Source: Acinetobacter bereziniae LMG 1003 = CIP 70.12 (GTDB lineage Bacteria; Pseudomonadota; Gammaproteobacteria; Pseudomonadales; Moraxellaceae). Taken from it: a DNA stretch of 64,000 nucleotides. The notes beneath the pieces are model-generated. The model searched no databases. It was not told the DNA's origin and was given only the letters and a program-made list of their open reading frames with translations. The DNA lies in the NCBI RefSeq assembly GCF_000368925.1, contig NZ_KB849756.1, positions 78,125 to 142,124 on the forward strand, given 5' to 3'. Each line of letters opens with the position of its first letter. Position 1 is the first letter of the stretch. This document shows positions 51,811 to 60,449 of this stretch, piece by piece. The translations under genes were made by a program, and so were the position numbers.

Positions 51811-52038
51811 TTAATAAATTCTGTTGTACTTACCTTGAAAGATATGATCAATTTGTTCCATATATTCTAATGCTAGAAACAACTTTGGACTTTCATATTG
51901 ATTGGATAGGAAATAATCAATAAGTCCATTGGCATTAACAGATACATCAATAATCTGAATTGTTGGGTCGTAATCTTTTAGTTTACTTATCTCAAAATTA
52001 ATTTCGGCTAGTAAAGCTTTTTTCTCGATAGACTGCAT
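51811..52038 (-). CDS. Small hypothetical protein in the prophage island
   Basis: A 75-residue protein with no known domain, no signal peptide and a weak ribosome binding site. It lies 38 bases downstream of the membrane-protein gene on the same strand and may be cotranscribed. Very AT-rich codon use, unlike the flanking chromosome. Confidence 0.5.
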   Translation of the reverse strand: MQSIEKKALLAEINFEISKLKDYDPTIQIIDVSVNANGLIDYFLSNQYESPKLFLALEYMEQIDHIFQGKYNRIY

Positions 52039-52076
52039 ATATATTGCTCACAAACATTTGAAGGTATGAAAAGATG

Positions 52077-52871
52077 TTATTCAATTTTATTGAAATAAAC
52101 AAATTTTTCGTTTTCTTCTAAAGTATAAGAGTAGCAATATGTATTATTCTCTAAATCACTAAATTCAACTTTAATAACCTCATCTTTAAATATGGGATTT
52201 TTTTGATATGATAAAGTATAAAATTTTATTTTAGTAACATCAGTGGGCTTCATCTCATCTATATTTAATATTTGGCGAACTTCTAAGGTTGAATTTATTG
52301 TCATACTCCACACCTGTGATGTTATTTTAATGAATTTTATTGGAATATTTAAATTTATAAAAACTAAATAAAAAGAATTCTTAATGTTTGAATATTCAAT
52401 ATTTTTTATGAGGTTAGTGCCACTTAAGCTGAGTCGAGGCAAAGATTGATATTCTTTTTCTTGAAGTACACTTTCAAACTGTTTCTCAGCAAGTAAAAAC
52501 ATATTTTGCTGAGCTTCGACAGATTTCTGCATTTCATAAACCTGTTGCTTAAGTGTAGCATTTGAAATCTTCAACTCTTCTGCTTGCATTATTAATGCTT
52601 TAGTATTCTGTTTTAGCTCAATACCTTGTTGTTTATAACCTAGGTATAAAAATAAAAAAGCGAGTGGTGCAAATGACCCTGCTAAAAAATCACCTAGTTC
52701 ATTAGATGATAGCATAAAATTTTTGCCATCACTACGAATAAAAAGAGCTGTGTAAATGACTATAAATAATAAGTAGATTACTACAAACCAGAATGACCAT
52801 TCTTTATAAAAAGTTGGACTTACATTTTCAATATTAGTTTCTACAATTGAATCTTTATTAGGCCCTGACAT
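52077..52871 (-). CDS. Hypothetical membrane protein with coiled coil
   Basis: A 264-residue protein. Two membrane helices (residues about 28-48, FWFVVIYLLFIVIYTALFI, and about 64-83, LGDFLAGSFAPLAFLFLYLG) are followed by a coiled coil (about 85-130, KQNTKALIMQAEELKISNATL and on) and a C-terminal domain I do not recognise. The base composition is markedly AT-rich. It begins 10 bases from a copy of the 173-bp repeat and is probably phage cargo (lysogenic conversion or defence gene), which is inference. Confidence 0.6.
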   Translation of the reverse strand: MSGPNKDSIVETNIENVSPTFYKEWSFWFVVIYLLFIVIYTALFIRSDGKNFMLSSNELGDFLAGSFAPLAFLFLYLGYKQQGIELKQNTKALIMQAEELKISNATLKQQVYEMQKSVEAQQNMFLLAEKQFESVLQEKEYQSLPRLSLSGTNLIKNIEYSNIKNSFYLVFINLNIPIKFIKITSQVWSMTINSTLEVRQILNIDEMKPTDVTKIKFYTLSYQKNPIFKDEVIKVEFSDLENNTYCYSYTLEENEKFVYFNKIE

Positions 52872-52880
52872 AGAATCTTT

Positions 52881-53054
52881 TTCCGTCTTATTAGAAAGTT
52901 ATAAAAATAAAATAATAAAACGAAGCGACAAACCTTGTTGGAGCAAGATTCGTCCCTTTGGTAAATTCACTACCGCAGGCAAAGCCTCGTTATCCTGTAC
53001 AGGATAAAAAGAGGCTATCAGAAAATGAGAAGATTTTGCAGTAGGTAAGATAAT
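52881..53054. repeat. Direct repeat, copy 1 (about 174 bp)
   Basis: Copy 1 of a sequence repeated at 53821-53992 in the same orientation, differing by scattered substitutions and small indels. It begins TTCCGTCTTATTAGAA and ends GCAGTAGGTAAGATAAT. Inside, AGCCTC/GAGGCT arms enclose the perfect 14-bp palindrome ATCCTGTACAGGAT (hairpin 52983-53016). It lies directly upstream of the membrane-protein gene and downstream of the DUF4145 gene. Confidence 0.8.
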
Positions 53055-53072
53055 CAAGCTCAACTCAATATA

Positions 53073-53798
53073 TTAATTTTGTCTTCGAGCCATTCTTCGT
53101 TGTTGTGCATTTTGAACACGAGCAGGTTCAGTATAGACTCTCTCAAGTAAAATATAAGTGAAGTCTAGGAGATCCGCAGCATCATCCTTAGTTAGTGTGC
53201 CATCGTGTGCTGCATCATTGCCGTCATCTTTTATACCTCGAGATAAGTCTTCTAAATCTCTAGGTAAAATATTTTTAGTAAATATCCAATTCAACCGACT
53301 ATGGATAGATTTATTATCATTAGCTGATGGACTTAAATTTTGATTTTGAAAAAGAATATGTTTTGTTGTTATATCTAGACAAAGTCTAAACATAGCTCCT
53401 GAAGCATTGAAACAACCTATAGCAAAACATTTAGCAGCTTCATTAAAAATTTTTTCAATATCTGAAGGAATATACTCTGGCGGTAACTCAGCATTAGGTA
53501 AAATTGGAGAGTAATTAAAATTTTCAAACCATATAAAAATATCTACATGAGAATCTAGATAATTCTTAATCTCAGTCATAATAGTTTGAAAATTATTGTG
53601 AGTGTTACGTTTTAAACTGATGGCTCTTTCTAATTTAATTACAGCATTAATCGTAAAAGTTGCATAACATGCTCTACATGTCGAAAAAAGATACCATTCT
53701 CTAAACTCATAAAGTGAAATTCTCAGTGTATGTCCTTTTACATCAAATGTGCTTTTTTTAGCATTACAGTTTGGGCAATCAAAAACAAATGTACTCAT
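53073..53798 (-). CDS. DUF4145 domain-containing protein with zinc ribbon
   Basis: A 241-residue protein. The N-terminal Cys pairs CPNC (residues about 9-12) and CRAC (about 40-43) form a likely zinc ribbon. The C-terminal half reads KCFAIGCFNASGAMFRLCLD, SRLNWIFTKNILPRDLEDLSRGIKDDGNDAAHDG and ADLLDFTYILLERVYTEP, the DUF4145 pattern found alone and in restriction-modification proteins. It is bracketed by two copies of the 173-bp repeat, so it looks like an inserted cargo gene. Function unknown. Confidence 0.75.
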   Translation of the reverse strand: MSTFVFDCPNCNAKKSTFDVKGHTLRISLYEFREWYLFSTCRACYATFTINAVIKLERAISLKRNTHNNFQTIMTEIKNYLDSHVDIFIWFENFNYSPILPNAELPPEYIPSDIEKIFNEAAKCFAIGCFNASGAMFRLCLDITTKHILFQNQNLSPSANDNKSIHSRLNWIFTKNILPRDLEDLSRGIKDDGNDAAHDGTLTKDDAADLLDFTYILLERVYTEPARVQNAQQRRMARRQN

Positions 53799-53820
53799 TC
53801 ACAATTCTCACTGGAACCAT

Positions 53821-53992
53821 TTCCGTCTTATTAGAAGTTATAAAAATTAATAATAAATCGAGGTGACGAATATTGTTGGTGCAAGATTCTCCCCTTTGAT
53901 AAATGCACTACCGCAGGCAAAGCCTCGTTACCCTGTACAGGATAAATAGAGGCTATCAGAAAATGAAATACTTTTGCAGTAGGTGAAATAAT
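53821..53992. repeat. Direct repeat, copy 2 (about 172 bp)
   Basis: Copy 2 of the repeat at 52881-53054. Here the hairpin (53921-53954) has AGCCTC/GAGGCT around ACCCTGTACAGGAT, one base off perfect symmetry. It ends at the start codon of the Dam-like fragment, so it carries that gene's ribosome binding region (GTAGGTGAAATA). Confidence 0.8.
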
Positions 53993-54455
53993 GAAAACCA
54001 AGCCAATCGTGCCGTGGATGGGTGGAAAACGTCGTCTGGTGTCGCAATTGATGGCAAATATGCCTAAAAACCAATCTTATGTAGAATTGTTTGCTAGAGG
54101 TGCAGCATTAGTGGCGACTGATACACTTGGTCAGATGCATGGAAAATTACAAGCTCAAATTAATAATGGTTCAAAAGTTGAATGGATTGATGCTCAGACA
54201 ATAGGTAGATTTGGTTACGCCTTTAGTCACGGAACGATTCGTGATAAACCCGCAAAACTAGAATTTGCAAAAATAGATAGAAATATTGGGATAAGAGAAT
54301 TCTTAGCTCATACAACACAGTGCGTAGGCAAACTTTTAAAGTTATGTAAAACCTTTGCAAGAGATGAAACAGTATATTTCCTTATTTGTATCAAAAATTT
54401 CTTAAATTATCTCGTCGCGCATCACAATGCCGAAGAAACTAGTCAAATAATATGA
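53991..54455 (+). pseudogene. Dam-like methylase N-terminus fused to unrelated sequence
   Basis: A 154-codon ORF. Residues 1-36 (KPIVPWMGGKRRLVSQL, SYVELFARGAAL) match the N-terminal SAM-binding region of phage Dam (DNA adenine N6-methyltransferase), where FAGGAAL is normal. From residue about 37 on, the sequence (VATDTLGQMHGKLQAQINNG and after) no longer resembles Dam, and the catalytic DPPY/NPPY motif is absent. It is probably a recombination chimera, inactive as a methylase. I do not recognise the second part. Confidence 0.65.
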
Positions 54456-54477
54456 CACTGATATGACTTTATCGATA

Positions 54478-55728
54478 TTATTTTTCTCTATTCCATTTAA
54501 AAACAATGAAATAAACATAAAATACGGCAAAAATACCAATCAATAAATAATATGGAAAAATTATGTTGAATTGATACAGTGCTGTACTCAACAAAGGGGC
54601 AAACACTAAGCTGAGCGCTTGCACCATTGTACATAAGGCTGCTATTTTCGTTTGATCATGGATTGAGACCGACTGTGATGCACCTGTGGTAAATGCAGGC
54701 ATCAAACACGCCACGGCGATCCCATAAAAAATATAAGCGAGCTGAAAGATGATGATCTCTTGGGTATATGTCGACATCAACAACCCTATCAACATTGCCG
54801 ATAATCCAGCCACCAATAAGGTTTGCAATGACCATTTTAACCATTTTGAAATTGCTACTTGCATAACAACCAATGCAATACCAACAATTAATGAACATTG
54901 CGAAAAATACAATGCACTTTGTTCAATACTGAACTTAAATTTATCTTGGATATAAAAGCCAGCCGTTAAATTCAGGGTAACAATGGCGACGTATAAACTG
55001 AATCCTAAGATTAGCCAGATAAAAGCTTTGTTTAACGTATGTTTATTTTGATTTTGTGCTTGATACTGCTCACCAATATCCAGTGGTTGATTGGCTAAAT
55101 CTGTAGGGTTTTGATGCAAATTTTCTGGAAATTCGACCGAATTTTGATTATTTTTTTGGTAAAAGCTTACGATCAATATACTCAAGGTTGCGAGAATCAC
55201 CACAGCCAACCACATGGGAATTAAGATCCCATAAACGATCAATAATGTCGTTAGAAATGGTCCTAAAATTAATCCTAAACTGTTGAATGCACCAAACTTT
55301 GCCATCATTTGGCTACGTTGTTTTTCTTCTTCATAGCGTGTCATCACATAACTTTGTAAAGCAATCTGCGGCATTGCCATAAAAATACCTGTACTGCTGC
55401 GACTTAATAACAGTAAAGCAAATAACAGTCCTGCTGGTACACTATAATGCAATCCATAACTGAGTACACCTGAGAACAGTCCCCATGTGATGGTCATACC
55501 AATAAAACCTAAACTGAGTAAATAATATTGATTTTGTAATTTAGTTTTTTTTGAGATCCACATTGCTGTTAAACTCATCAACAAAGCACTTGCAGAAACC
55601 AATAAGCCTGCTTGAAGTTCTGACATTTTAAGCTGCCGAATCAAGGGAGCAAGCAAAGGCAAAATCATGGAAAAACTCATTCCATTTGCTAGACTTGCAG
55701 CTAATAAAATCGTATTGTTTTTATTCAT
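54478..55728 (-). CDS. MFS transporter, possible siderophore exporter
   Basis: A 416-residue MFS protein with twelve hydrophobic segments, starting MNKNNTILLAASLANGMSFSMILPLLAPLIRQ and with LSRSSTGIFMAMPQIALQSYVM in the first half. It is the last gene on the minus strand next to the siderophore receptor, separated by a terminator, with its own upstream region. A role in exporting the siderophore is likely from position only. Confidence 0.85.
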   Translation of the reverse strand: MNKNNTILLAASLANGMSFSMILPLLAPLIRQLKMSELQAGLLVSASALLMSLTAMWISKKTKLQNQYYLLSLGFIGMTITWGLFSGVLSYGLHYSVPAGLLFALLLLSRSSTGIFMAMPQIALQSYVMTRYEEEKQRSQMMAKFGAFNSLGLILGPFLTTLLIVYGILIPMWLAVVILATLSILIVSFYQKNNQNSVEFPENLHQNPTDLANQPLDIGEQYQAQNQNKHTLNKAFIWLILGFSLYVAIVTLNLTAGFYIQDKFKFSIEQSALYFSQCSLIVGIALVVMQVAISKWLKWSLQTLLVAGLSAMLIGLLMSTYTQEIIIFQLAYIFYGIAVACLMPAFTTGASQSVSIHDQTKIAALCTMVQALSLVFAPLLSTALYQFNIIFPYYLLIGIFAVFYVYFIVFKWNREK

Positions 55729-55773
55729 TTAGACCTTATTGAAATATCAGAGTGAGCAGATAATCAAATACAT

Positions 55774-55792
55774 TATGCAATTGAGACGCATT
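55774..55792 (-). promoter_or_regulatory. Weak candidate Fur box upstream of the MFS gene
   Basis: The minus strand reads AATGCGTCTCAATTGCATA, which keeps the outer AATG...CAT spacing of Fur boxes but matches the centre poorly. It lies about 50 bases before the MFS start. Confidence 0.25.
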
Positions 55793-55813
55793 TCCATATT
55801 GATCAAATTAAAA

Positions 55814-55848
55814 AGCCCCTTTTACGTGATTGATTGGCAAAAGAGGCT
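55814..55848 (-). terminator. Terminator after the TonB-dependent receptor gene
   Basis: AGCCCCTTTT and AAAAGAGGCT pair over 10 bp with one mismatch around a 15-base loop; on the minus strand T-rich sequence follows, 11 bases past the receptor stop. Confidence 0.6.
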
Positions 55849-55858
55849 AAAGGTTTAA

Positions 55859-58114
55859 TTAATATTTAACGCTATAGCTTAGACCATAGGTACGACCTTG
55901 TGCAGGTAAGCTTGAGATTGCACCATAAACAGTTGAAACAGCTTGGCTATATACTGATTTATAATCTGTATTCCAGACATTATACACACCAAATCCAAGT
56001 GTCCCAGGTCCAACTTTGGCATTAGTAATCACATCCATCGTTGTAAATCCTTTAATCTCAGCGGGTGGACGAGTTGAGCCACTGTCGATCGCATCTTGAC
56101 GCGCTTTGTCTGTCCCACCTATGGCTAAGGCTTGTACTCGCACACCAATGCCATCATCAAACTGCCAATCTGAATAAACCGTTCCTTTTAATGGTGCGAT
56201 TCGGATTGCATCCAATTCTTGCCATTTACCTTGAGTATTCTTATATTGCCCAGTGGTATATGCTGCTGTTCCACCGACAGTCCAATTCGATGAAATTGGA
56301 TAAGAGAGATTCGCTTCTGCACCATACACACGTTCATCCGTGTCAATAACCTCTATAGCATAATTCGGTGGTCCAAATTTCAGACTCTTGTCTGAATCAT
56401 TATAAAACGCAGTAATACCTGCATTTAAACCTTTGGCACCTTGAATTCTCCAACCCAATTCATAGTTATTAACTTTAATTGGATCAATCGTCTGACTACT
56501 TACTACAAAGTTTGCAGGTACATCACGCAGCATACGTTGTATGTCTGGTAAATTTGAACCTTGTGAGAAATTGGCAAAAACTTGTTGTGCATCGGTCAAA
56601 TGATAGACAGCCCCAATATTAAACAAAGTTGCATCATGTTTAACCGTTCCACCATTTAAGGTTTTTGCTTGATAAGTTGGCACTATATCAGCAACGACTG
56701 CTTCTGTGTAAGGTGTTGACGAATCAACATCACTTTCAACGCGCTCATATCTTATGCCTGCTTGTAAATCAATACGGTCGGTAATATCCAATTGGCTTTG
56801 CGCAAAAAAACCCAGCTTACTGGTTTCTACATCTGGACCGAATTGATAGCGCTTAAGCGGTTTAAAGGCTAAACCATTACTTCCCATAAATGTGGCTAAA
56901 TCATAACGTTGCATATCCTGACGGTCTTGCTCATTTTCATAATCTACCCCATAGGTCAGACCTAACTTACGACCTTGTAAATTAAAATCTTTTTGTAAAG
57001 CAAGTCGAGCGCCCCAAACATCAATATCTGTATCAGATTGATAGACTAAATAAGTGCTACCTGGCGTTGGTAATGCAGTATGAGCAATTGGATTCACTGC
57101 TGGATACCAACGAGCTTGCTCATTACGATAATAGGCTTCAGCATTTAAAATCTGCGTAAAGAAGTCATCATTTTGGTATTGGGTATTAAAACTATAGCGT
57201 TTGGTTCTTGGCTGATCATCGAGCTGTAATCCTTTAACGGCTTTTTGGCTCGGTTGTGCGCCAAATAAGACCGCAAGTCCTGGACCATAGTCTGGACCAT
57301 AATCACTGTCTTGTTCATCGTTATAATATTGACCACCAAAACTGAGACTTTGACCATCGGCAATTTTCCAAGTCAAACGTCCATTCACATCGATGGTTTC
57401 AGTATCTTGACGATCCGTCTGCGCAACTTCAGGTCCGACTCGATCGCCATGACTGTCTTGGATTTCACCACGTTTAGCATAGCCAATACCGAGTGTTCCT
57501 TTTAGAGCGTCTTGATTGAATGAAATGCTTTGTGATGCTTCATAAGCCATTGCATCACTTTTAAAGTTGTTGCCAGACGTGACACCGACTTTAGTTTCAA
57601 AACTTAAAGGTTCTTCGCCACCATTTTTTGTGATGATATTGATGATTCCACCTGTTGCGCCAGAGCCATAAATACTACTTGCGCCAGAAACCACCTCAAT
57701 TCGCTCAATCATAGATGGGCTAATGCTATTGAGTTGTCGTGAACCATCGCGATAACCTGTTTGAGGTACACCATCAATCATGTATTGGACCACACGCCCA
57801 CGCATCGTCATACCATAGTTTGATGTTGTACCCGTATTCGGCGTTAAAGACGGTACCAACAAGCCTAAAATATCTGCGGTGCTTTTACCTGCATTGGCTT
57901 GCTTTTCGATTTCAGCATGATCAATGCTATACACTGTTCCAGCGATTTCGGAAATACTTTTTGCAGAGCGCGTGGCGGTTACAACGATGGGTGCCAAGCT
58001 TTTCACTTCTGATACGGTATTATCATTATTATTCGCAGGCTCTTGCGCATAAAGTTGAGTACATACAGCTAAACTTAAACAGGTCAGTTGTATATGTATT
58101 GATTTTTTTCTCAT
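55859..58114 (-). CDS. TonB-dependent siderophore receptor
   Basis: A 751-residue outer-membrane receptor. A signal peptide (residues 1-23, ending LYAQ) is followed by a TonB box-like APIVVTATRS (about 41-50), a plug domain (IERIEVVSGASSIYGSGATGGIINIITK, about 137-164) and a 22-strand-type barrel ending YGLSYSVKY. It is 3 bases downstream of the RhtX-like MFS gene and co-transcribed with the synthesis genes, so it is the likely receptor of the siderophore made here, similar to RhtA. Confidence 0.93.
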   Translation of the reverse strand: MRKKSIHIQLTCLSLAVCTQLYAQEPANNNDNTVSEVKSLAPIVVTATRSAKSISEIAGTVYSIDHAEIEKQANAGKSTADILGLLVPSLTPNTGTTSNYGMTMRGRVVQYMIDGVPQTGYRDGSRQLNSISPSMIERIEVVSGASSIYGSGATGGIINIITKNGGEEPLSFETKVGVTSGNNFKSDAMAYEASQSISFNQDALKGTLGIGYAKRGEIQDSHGDRVGPEVAQTDRQDTETIDVNGRLTWKIADGQSLSFGGQYYNDEQDSDYGPDYGPGLAVLFGAQPSQKAVKGLQLDDQPRTKRYSFNTQYQNDDFFTQILNAEAYYRNEQARWYPAVNPIAHTALPTPGSTYLVYQSDTDIDVWGARLALQKDFNLQGRKLGLTYGVDYENEQDRQDMQRYDLATFMGSNGLAFKPLKRYQFGPDVETSKLGFFAQSQLDITDRIDLQAGIRYERVESDVDSSTPYTEAVVADIVPTYQAKTLNGGTVKHDATLFNIGAVYHLTDAQQVFANFSQGSNLPDIQRMLRDVPANFVVSSQTIDPIKVNNYELGWRIQGAKGLNAGITAFYNDSDKSLKFGPPNYAIEVIDTDERVYGAEANLSYPISSNWTVGGTAAYTTGQYKNTQGKWQELDAIRIAPLKGTVYSDWQFDDGIGVRVQALAIGGTDKARQDAIDSGSTRPPAEIKGFTTMDVITNAKVGPGTLGFGVYNVWNTDYKSVYSQAVSTVYGAISSLPAQGRTYGLSYSVKY

Positions 58115-58117
58115 GAG

Positions 58118-59377
58118 TTATCCTTCCATAATCTTTGATTTTGGATTTATTTGCGATTTTGAAATAATGAGATGTGATAAAATTACACTCACTACAGATG
58201 CTACGGCCAGTACAATATAAAAATTGCCATAACCTAATGATTTGGCCAGAAAACCTGAGCCTGCCCCACCAATGAAATAGACCAACAATTCAAAACACAC
58301 CAGAATTGTAAAATCAGTTCCTGCTTGTTCTTTTGAGCTATTTTGCATAAAGTATGCATAGAGCGAAGTCATTGCAATATAACGAATTGCCAAAAATGCA
58401 ATGACAAAAATTCCCAATAATAAATGCCACTGGTTTAACCAACCGAGCAAAATAGCAAGTCCCAATAATCCGTAGATTAAGGTTCGTAGCCAGCCCGCCC
58501 AAACCAGCAACTGTGTTGCCTTTATTTTTTTCAATAAGAGTGCTGCTGAAACCGCAGCCAGCAACCCCACACCTGCACCCACTACAGACATCAATACCCC
58601 AATCTGTGACAGTGACCAGTGTTGATCAATGAGCATTGGGTTAAGCATTGCCATTGCAGGTGCTTCGACAAAGCGATAGCAGACAATTAACAATAAAGCC
58701 CAACGAATTTCTGGTCGTTTAAATGCACGAATCAAGCTTGGAGGGTTTTGTGCAATATGTTCTTTGGGTTTTTCTTTGATTTGAAACACAGCCAGCATGG
58801 TTAAAGCTGTCATCACCGCTAAACAGGTTAATGCTGTTTGCCAACCATGATATTGATAGAGCCATAATGTCGCCGCACCACCAATCATACTCCCGATGGC
58901 AACACCAATACTCTGCGCCATACTGCCAAAGCGATAATCTTGTTCAGAAAAAGCTTCAACAGTATAGCCGTCTATGGCAATATCTTGCGTTGCTGCAAAT
59001 GTTGAAATCCATAGTCCAATCACGACAAACACAGCCAAACCATATGAAAACTGGGTAAATGCCAGTGCCAATACACCCAGTACCAAAGCAATTTGCGTAA
59101 ACAGCAACCAGGTTTTTCGTTTTCCTAATTTTTTAACATATATTCGATCAATCAACGGCGCCCAAAAAAACTTAAACGCCCATGGAATATATAACAGTGA
59201 CAACATTCCAATCCAGCGTAAATCAACCCCTTGATGCCTTAAAATTGCAGGCAGTGCCACATTGTAAAAATACAAAGGCAAAGCATGTGCTAAATACAGA
59301 ACAATCACAACACTCAAGCTTAATATTGAAATCTGCTGTGTCATTGATGTATTTTTTGAATTATCTATGTTCTGCAT
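58118..59377 (-). CDS. RhtX/FptX-like siderophore permease (MFS, AmpG-related)
   Basis: A 419-residue MFS protein. After the ATG at 59377 (AGAGGTGG upstream) come about twelve membrane segments. LPAILRHQGVDLRWIGMLSLLYIPWAFKFFWAPLIDRIYV (residues about 40-79) is the AmpG/RhtX pattern. RhtX and FptX carry whole ferric siderophores across the inner membrane without an ABC transporter. Location between the synthesis genes and the receptor supports that role. It overlaps the preceding gene by 13 bases. Confidence 0.85.
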   Translation of the reverse strand: MQNIDNSKNTSMTQQISILSLSVVIVLYLAHALPLYFYNVALPAILRHQGVDLRWIGMLSLLYIPWAFKFFWAPLIDRIYVKKLGKRKTWLLFTQIALVLGVLALAFTQFSYGLAVFVVIGLWISTFAATQDIAIDGYTVEAFSEQDYRFGSMAQSIGVAIGSMIGGAATLWLYQYHGWQTALTCLAVMTALTMLAVFQIKEKPKEHIAQNPPSLIRAFKRPEIRWALLLIVCYRFVEAPAMAMLNPMLIDQHWSLSQIGVLMSVVGAGVGLLAAVSAALLLKKIKATQLLVWAGWLRTLIYGLLGLAILLGWLNQWHLLLGIFVIAFLAIRYIAMTSLYAYFMQNSSKEQAGTDFTILVCFELLVYFIGGAGSGFLAKSLGYGNFYIVLAVASVVSVILSHLIISKSQINPKSKIMEG

Positions 59378-59745
59378 ATCCACCTCTGCACCGCCCACTG
59401 CAGTGCATCGCAACGATCCAACGTGACGTAATAAGGAACACGCCAAGCCACATGTAAAGCTGGTGAATTCAGGCGTTGTTGATCTGCATCATCAAGCGCA
59501 ATCCGCACCAATCCCACACAATATTTAAAAAATTTGACTTTATTTTTTTTATACCAAGCGGCTTGAACTTGGCGATATTCCTCTGGGAAAGTCGTACCAT
59601 CTAGACTTTGCATCACCAGTGCAAAATTTTGTTGATGATGCAAAAAGTTTTCAACTTCTGCGAGCCATTGCTCAAATTCAGCAATTGATACATCTTTTGA
59701 AAACGTCATATCCATAATTTGAATATGTGTAGACTGGTAACTCAT
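59365..59745 (-). CDS. Conserved-context hypothetical protein in the siderophore operon
   Basis: A 126-residue cytoplasmic protein of unknown function, rich in aromatic residues (W, Y, F), with VENFLHHQQNFALVMQSLDG in the centre. It overlaps the acyltransferase gene by 4 bases and the permease gene by 13, so it is a tightly coupled member of the operon. I recognise no domain. Confidence 0.8.
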   Translation of the reverse strand: MSYQSTHIQIMDMTFSKDVSIAEFEQWLAEVENFLHHQQNFALVMQSLDGTTFPEEYRQVQAAWYKKNKVKFFKYCVGLVRIALDDADQQRLNSPALHVAWRVPYYVTLDRCDALQWAVQRWICRT

Positions 59746-60395
59746 ATGGAGGGTTCAACTCGCTCTGTTTGGTTGGGAAATTTCTTTTGCGCAAGATATT
59801 GCTGGGACTGCGTAAGAAAATCACCAAATTTTTGATAAAAGGTCTCTCTAAAACAATAATACAGCATGGCATCTTTTTCAGGCATTGGAATTATACCCTG
59901 AGCTTCATAGCACATGTCTTCTACCACTGCTGCATAAGGTTTGACTTTAGAGTCAGGTTCACCCACGATTTTCAGAGATGCTGCATTTTCAAAAATATAA
60001 AAGCTTAATAAACGCATGACTGCTCTTAAATAACCTTTACCAAATGCTGATTTTTCACCAAAAAGTAGATGCCAACCTAAATCTAATTCATGTCCCGAAT
60101 AATAACGCCCCAATCTATCACGTTTTCCTTCATAAATTTCGGTATAACCTACATCTTGCCCGTCTACGCCAACAATTAACAAACGATGGTGGTCGTCAGC
60201 CAATTGTTTTTCAAAATATACTTTGAGTTCAACTTCAGACTTATTCAATTGCCACTGCGGAATTACATGCGGTTCATGCATCCACTTATGTAACAGTGCC
60301 ATATCATCAGGATATTTCACTTGGCGCAGATAAAATTGTGTACCATTTTCATAGTATTCATAAAAATCAGGTAATTGGCGTGATAGTGTTTTCAT
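59742..60395 (-). CDS. Siderophore N-acyltransferase (IucB/RhbD-like GNAT)
   Basis: A 217-residue GNAT-fold protein of the IucB/AlcB/RhbD group. The RQVKYPDDMALLHKWMHEPHVIPQW opening, HELDLGWHLLFGEKSAFGKGYLRAVMRLL (residues about 120-148) and KIVGEPDSKVK match the family. Such enzymes acylate N-hydroxylated diamines to form the hydroxamate. The ATG at 60395 has AAGGTG upstream. The acyl group (acetyl or medium-chain) cannot be read from sequence. Confidence 0.88.
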   Translation of the reverse strand: MKTLSRQLPDFYEYYENGTQFYLRQVKYPDDMALLHKWMHEPHVIPQWQLNKSEVELKVYFEKQLADDHHRLLIVGVDGQDVGYTEIYEGKRDRLGRYYSGHELDLGWHLLFGEKSAFGKGYLRAVMRLLSFYIFENAASLKIVGEPDSKVKPYAAVVEDMCYEAQGIIPMPEKDAMLYYCFRETFYQKFGDFLTQSQQYLAQKKFPNQTERVEPSI

Positions 60396-60449
60396 TAATG
60401 TCACCTTGATAAAATTCATTAATTCAATATTTAAGATTCATTTTCAATG

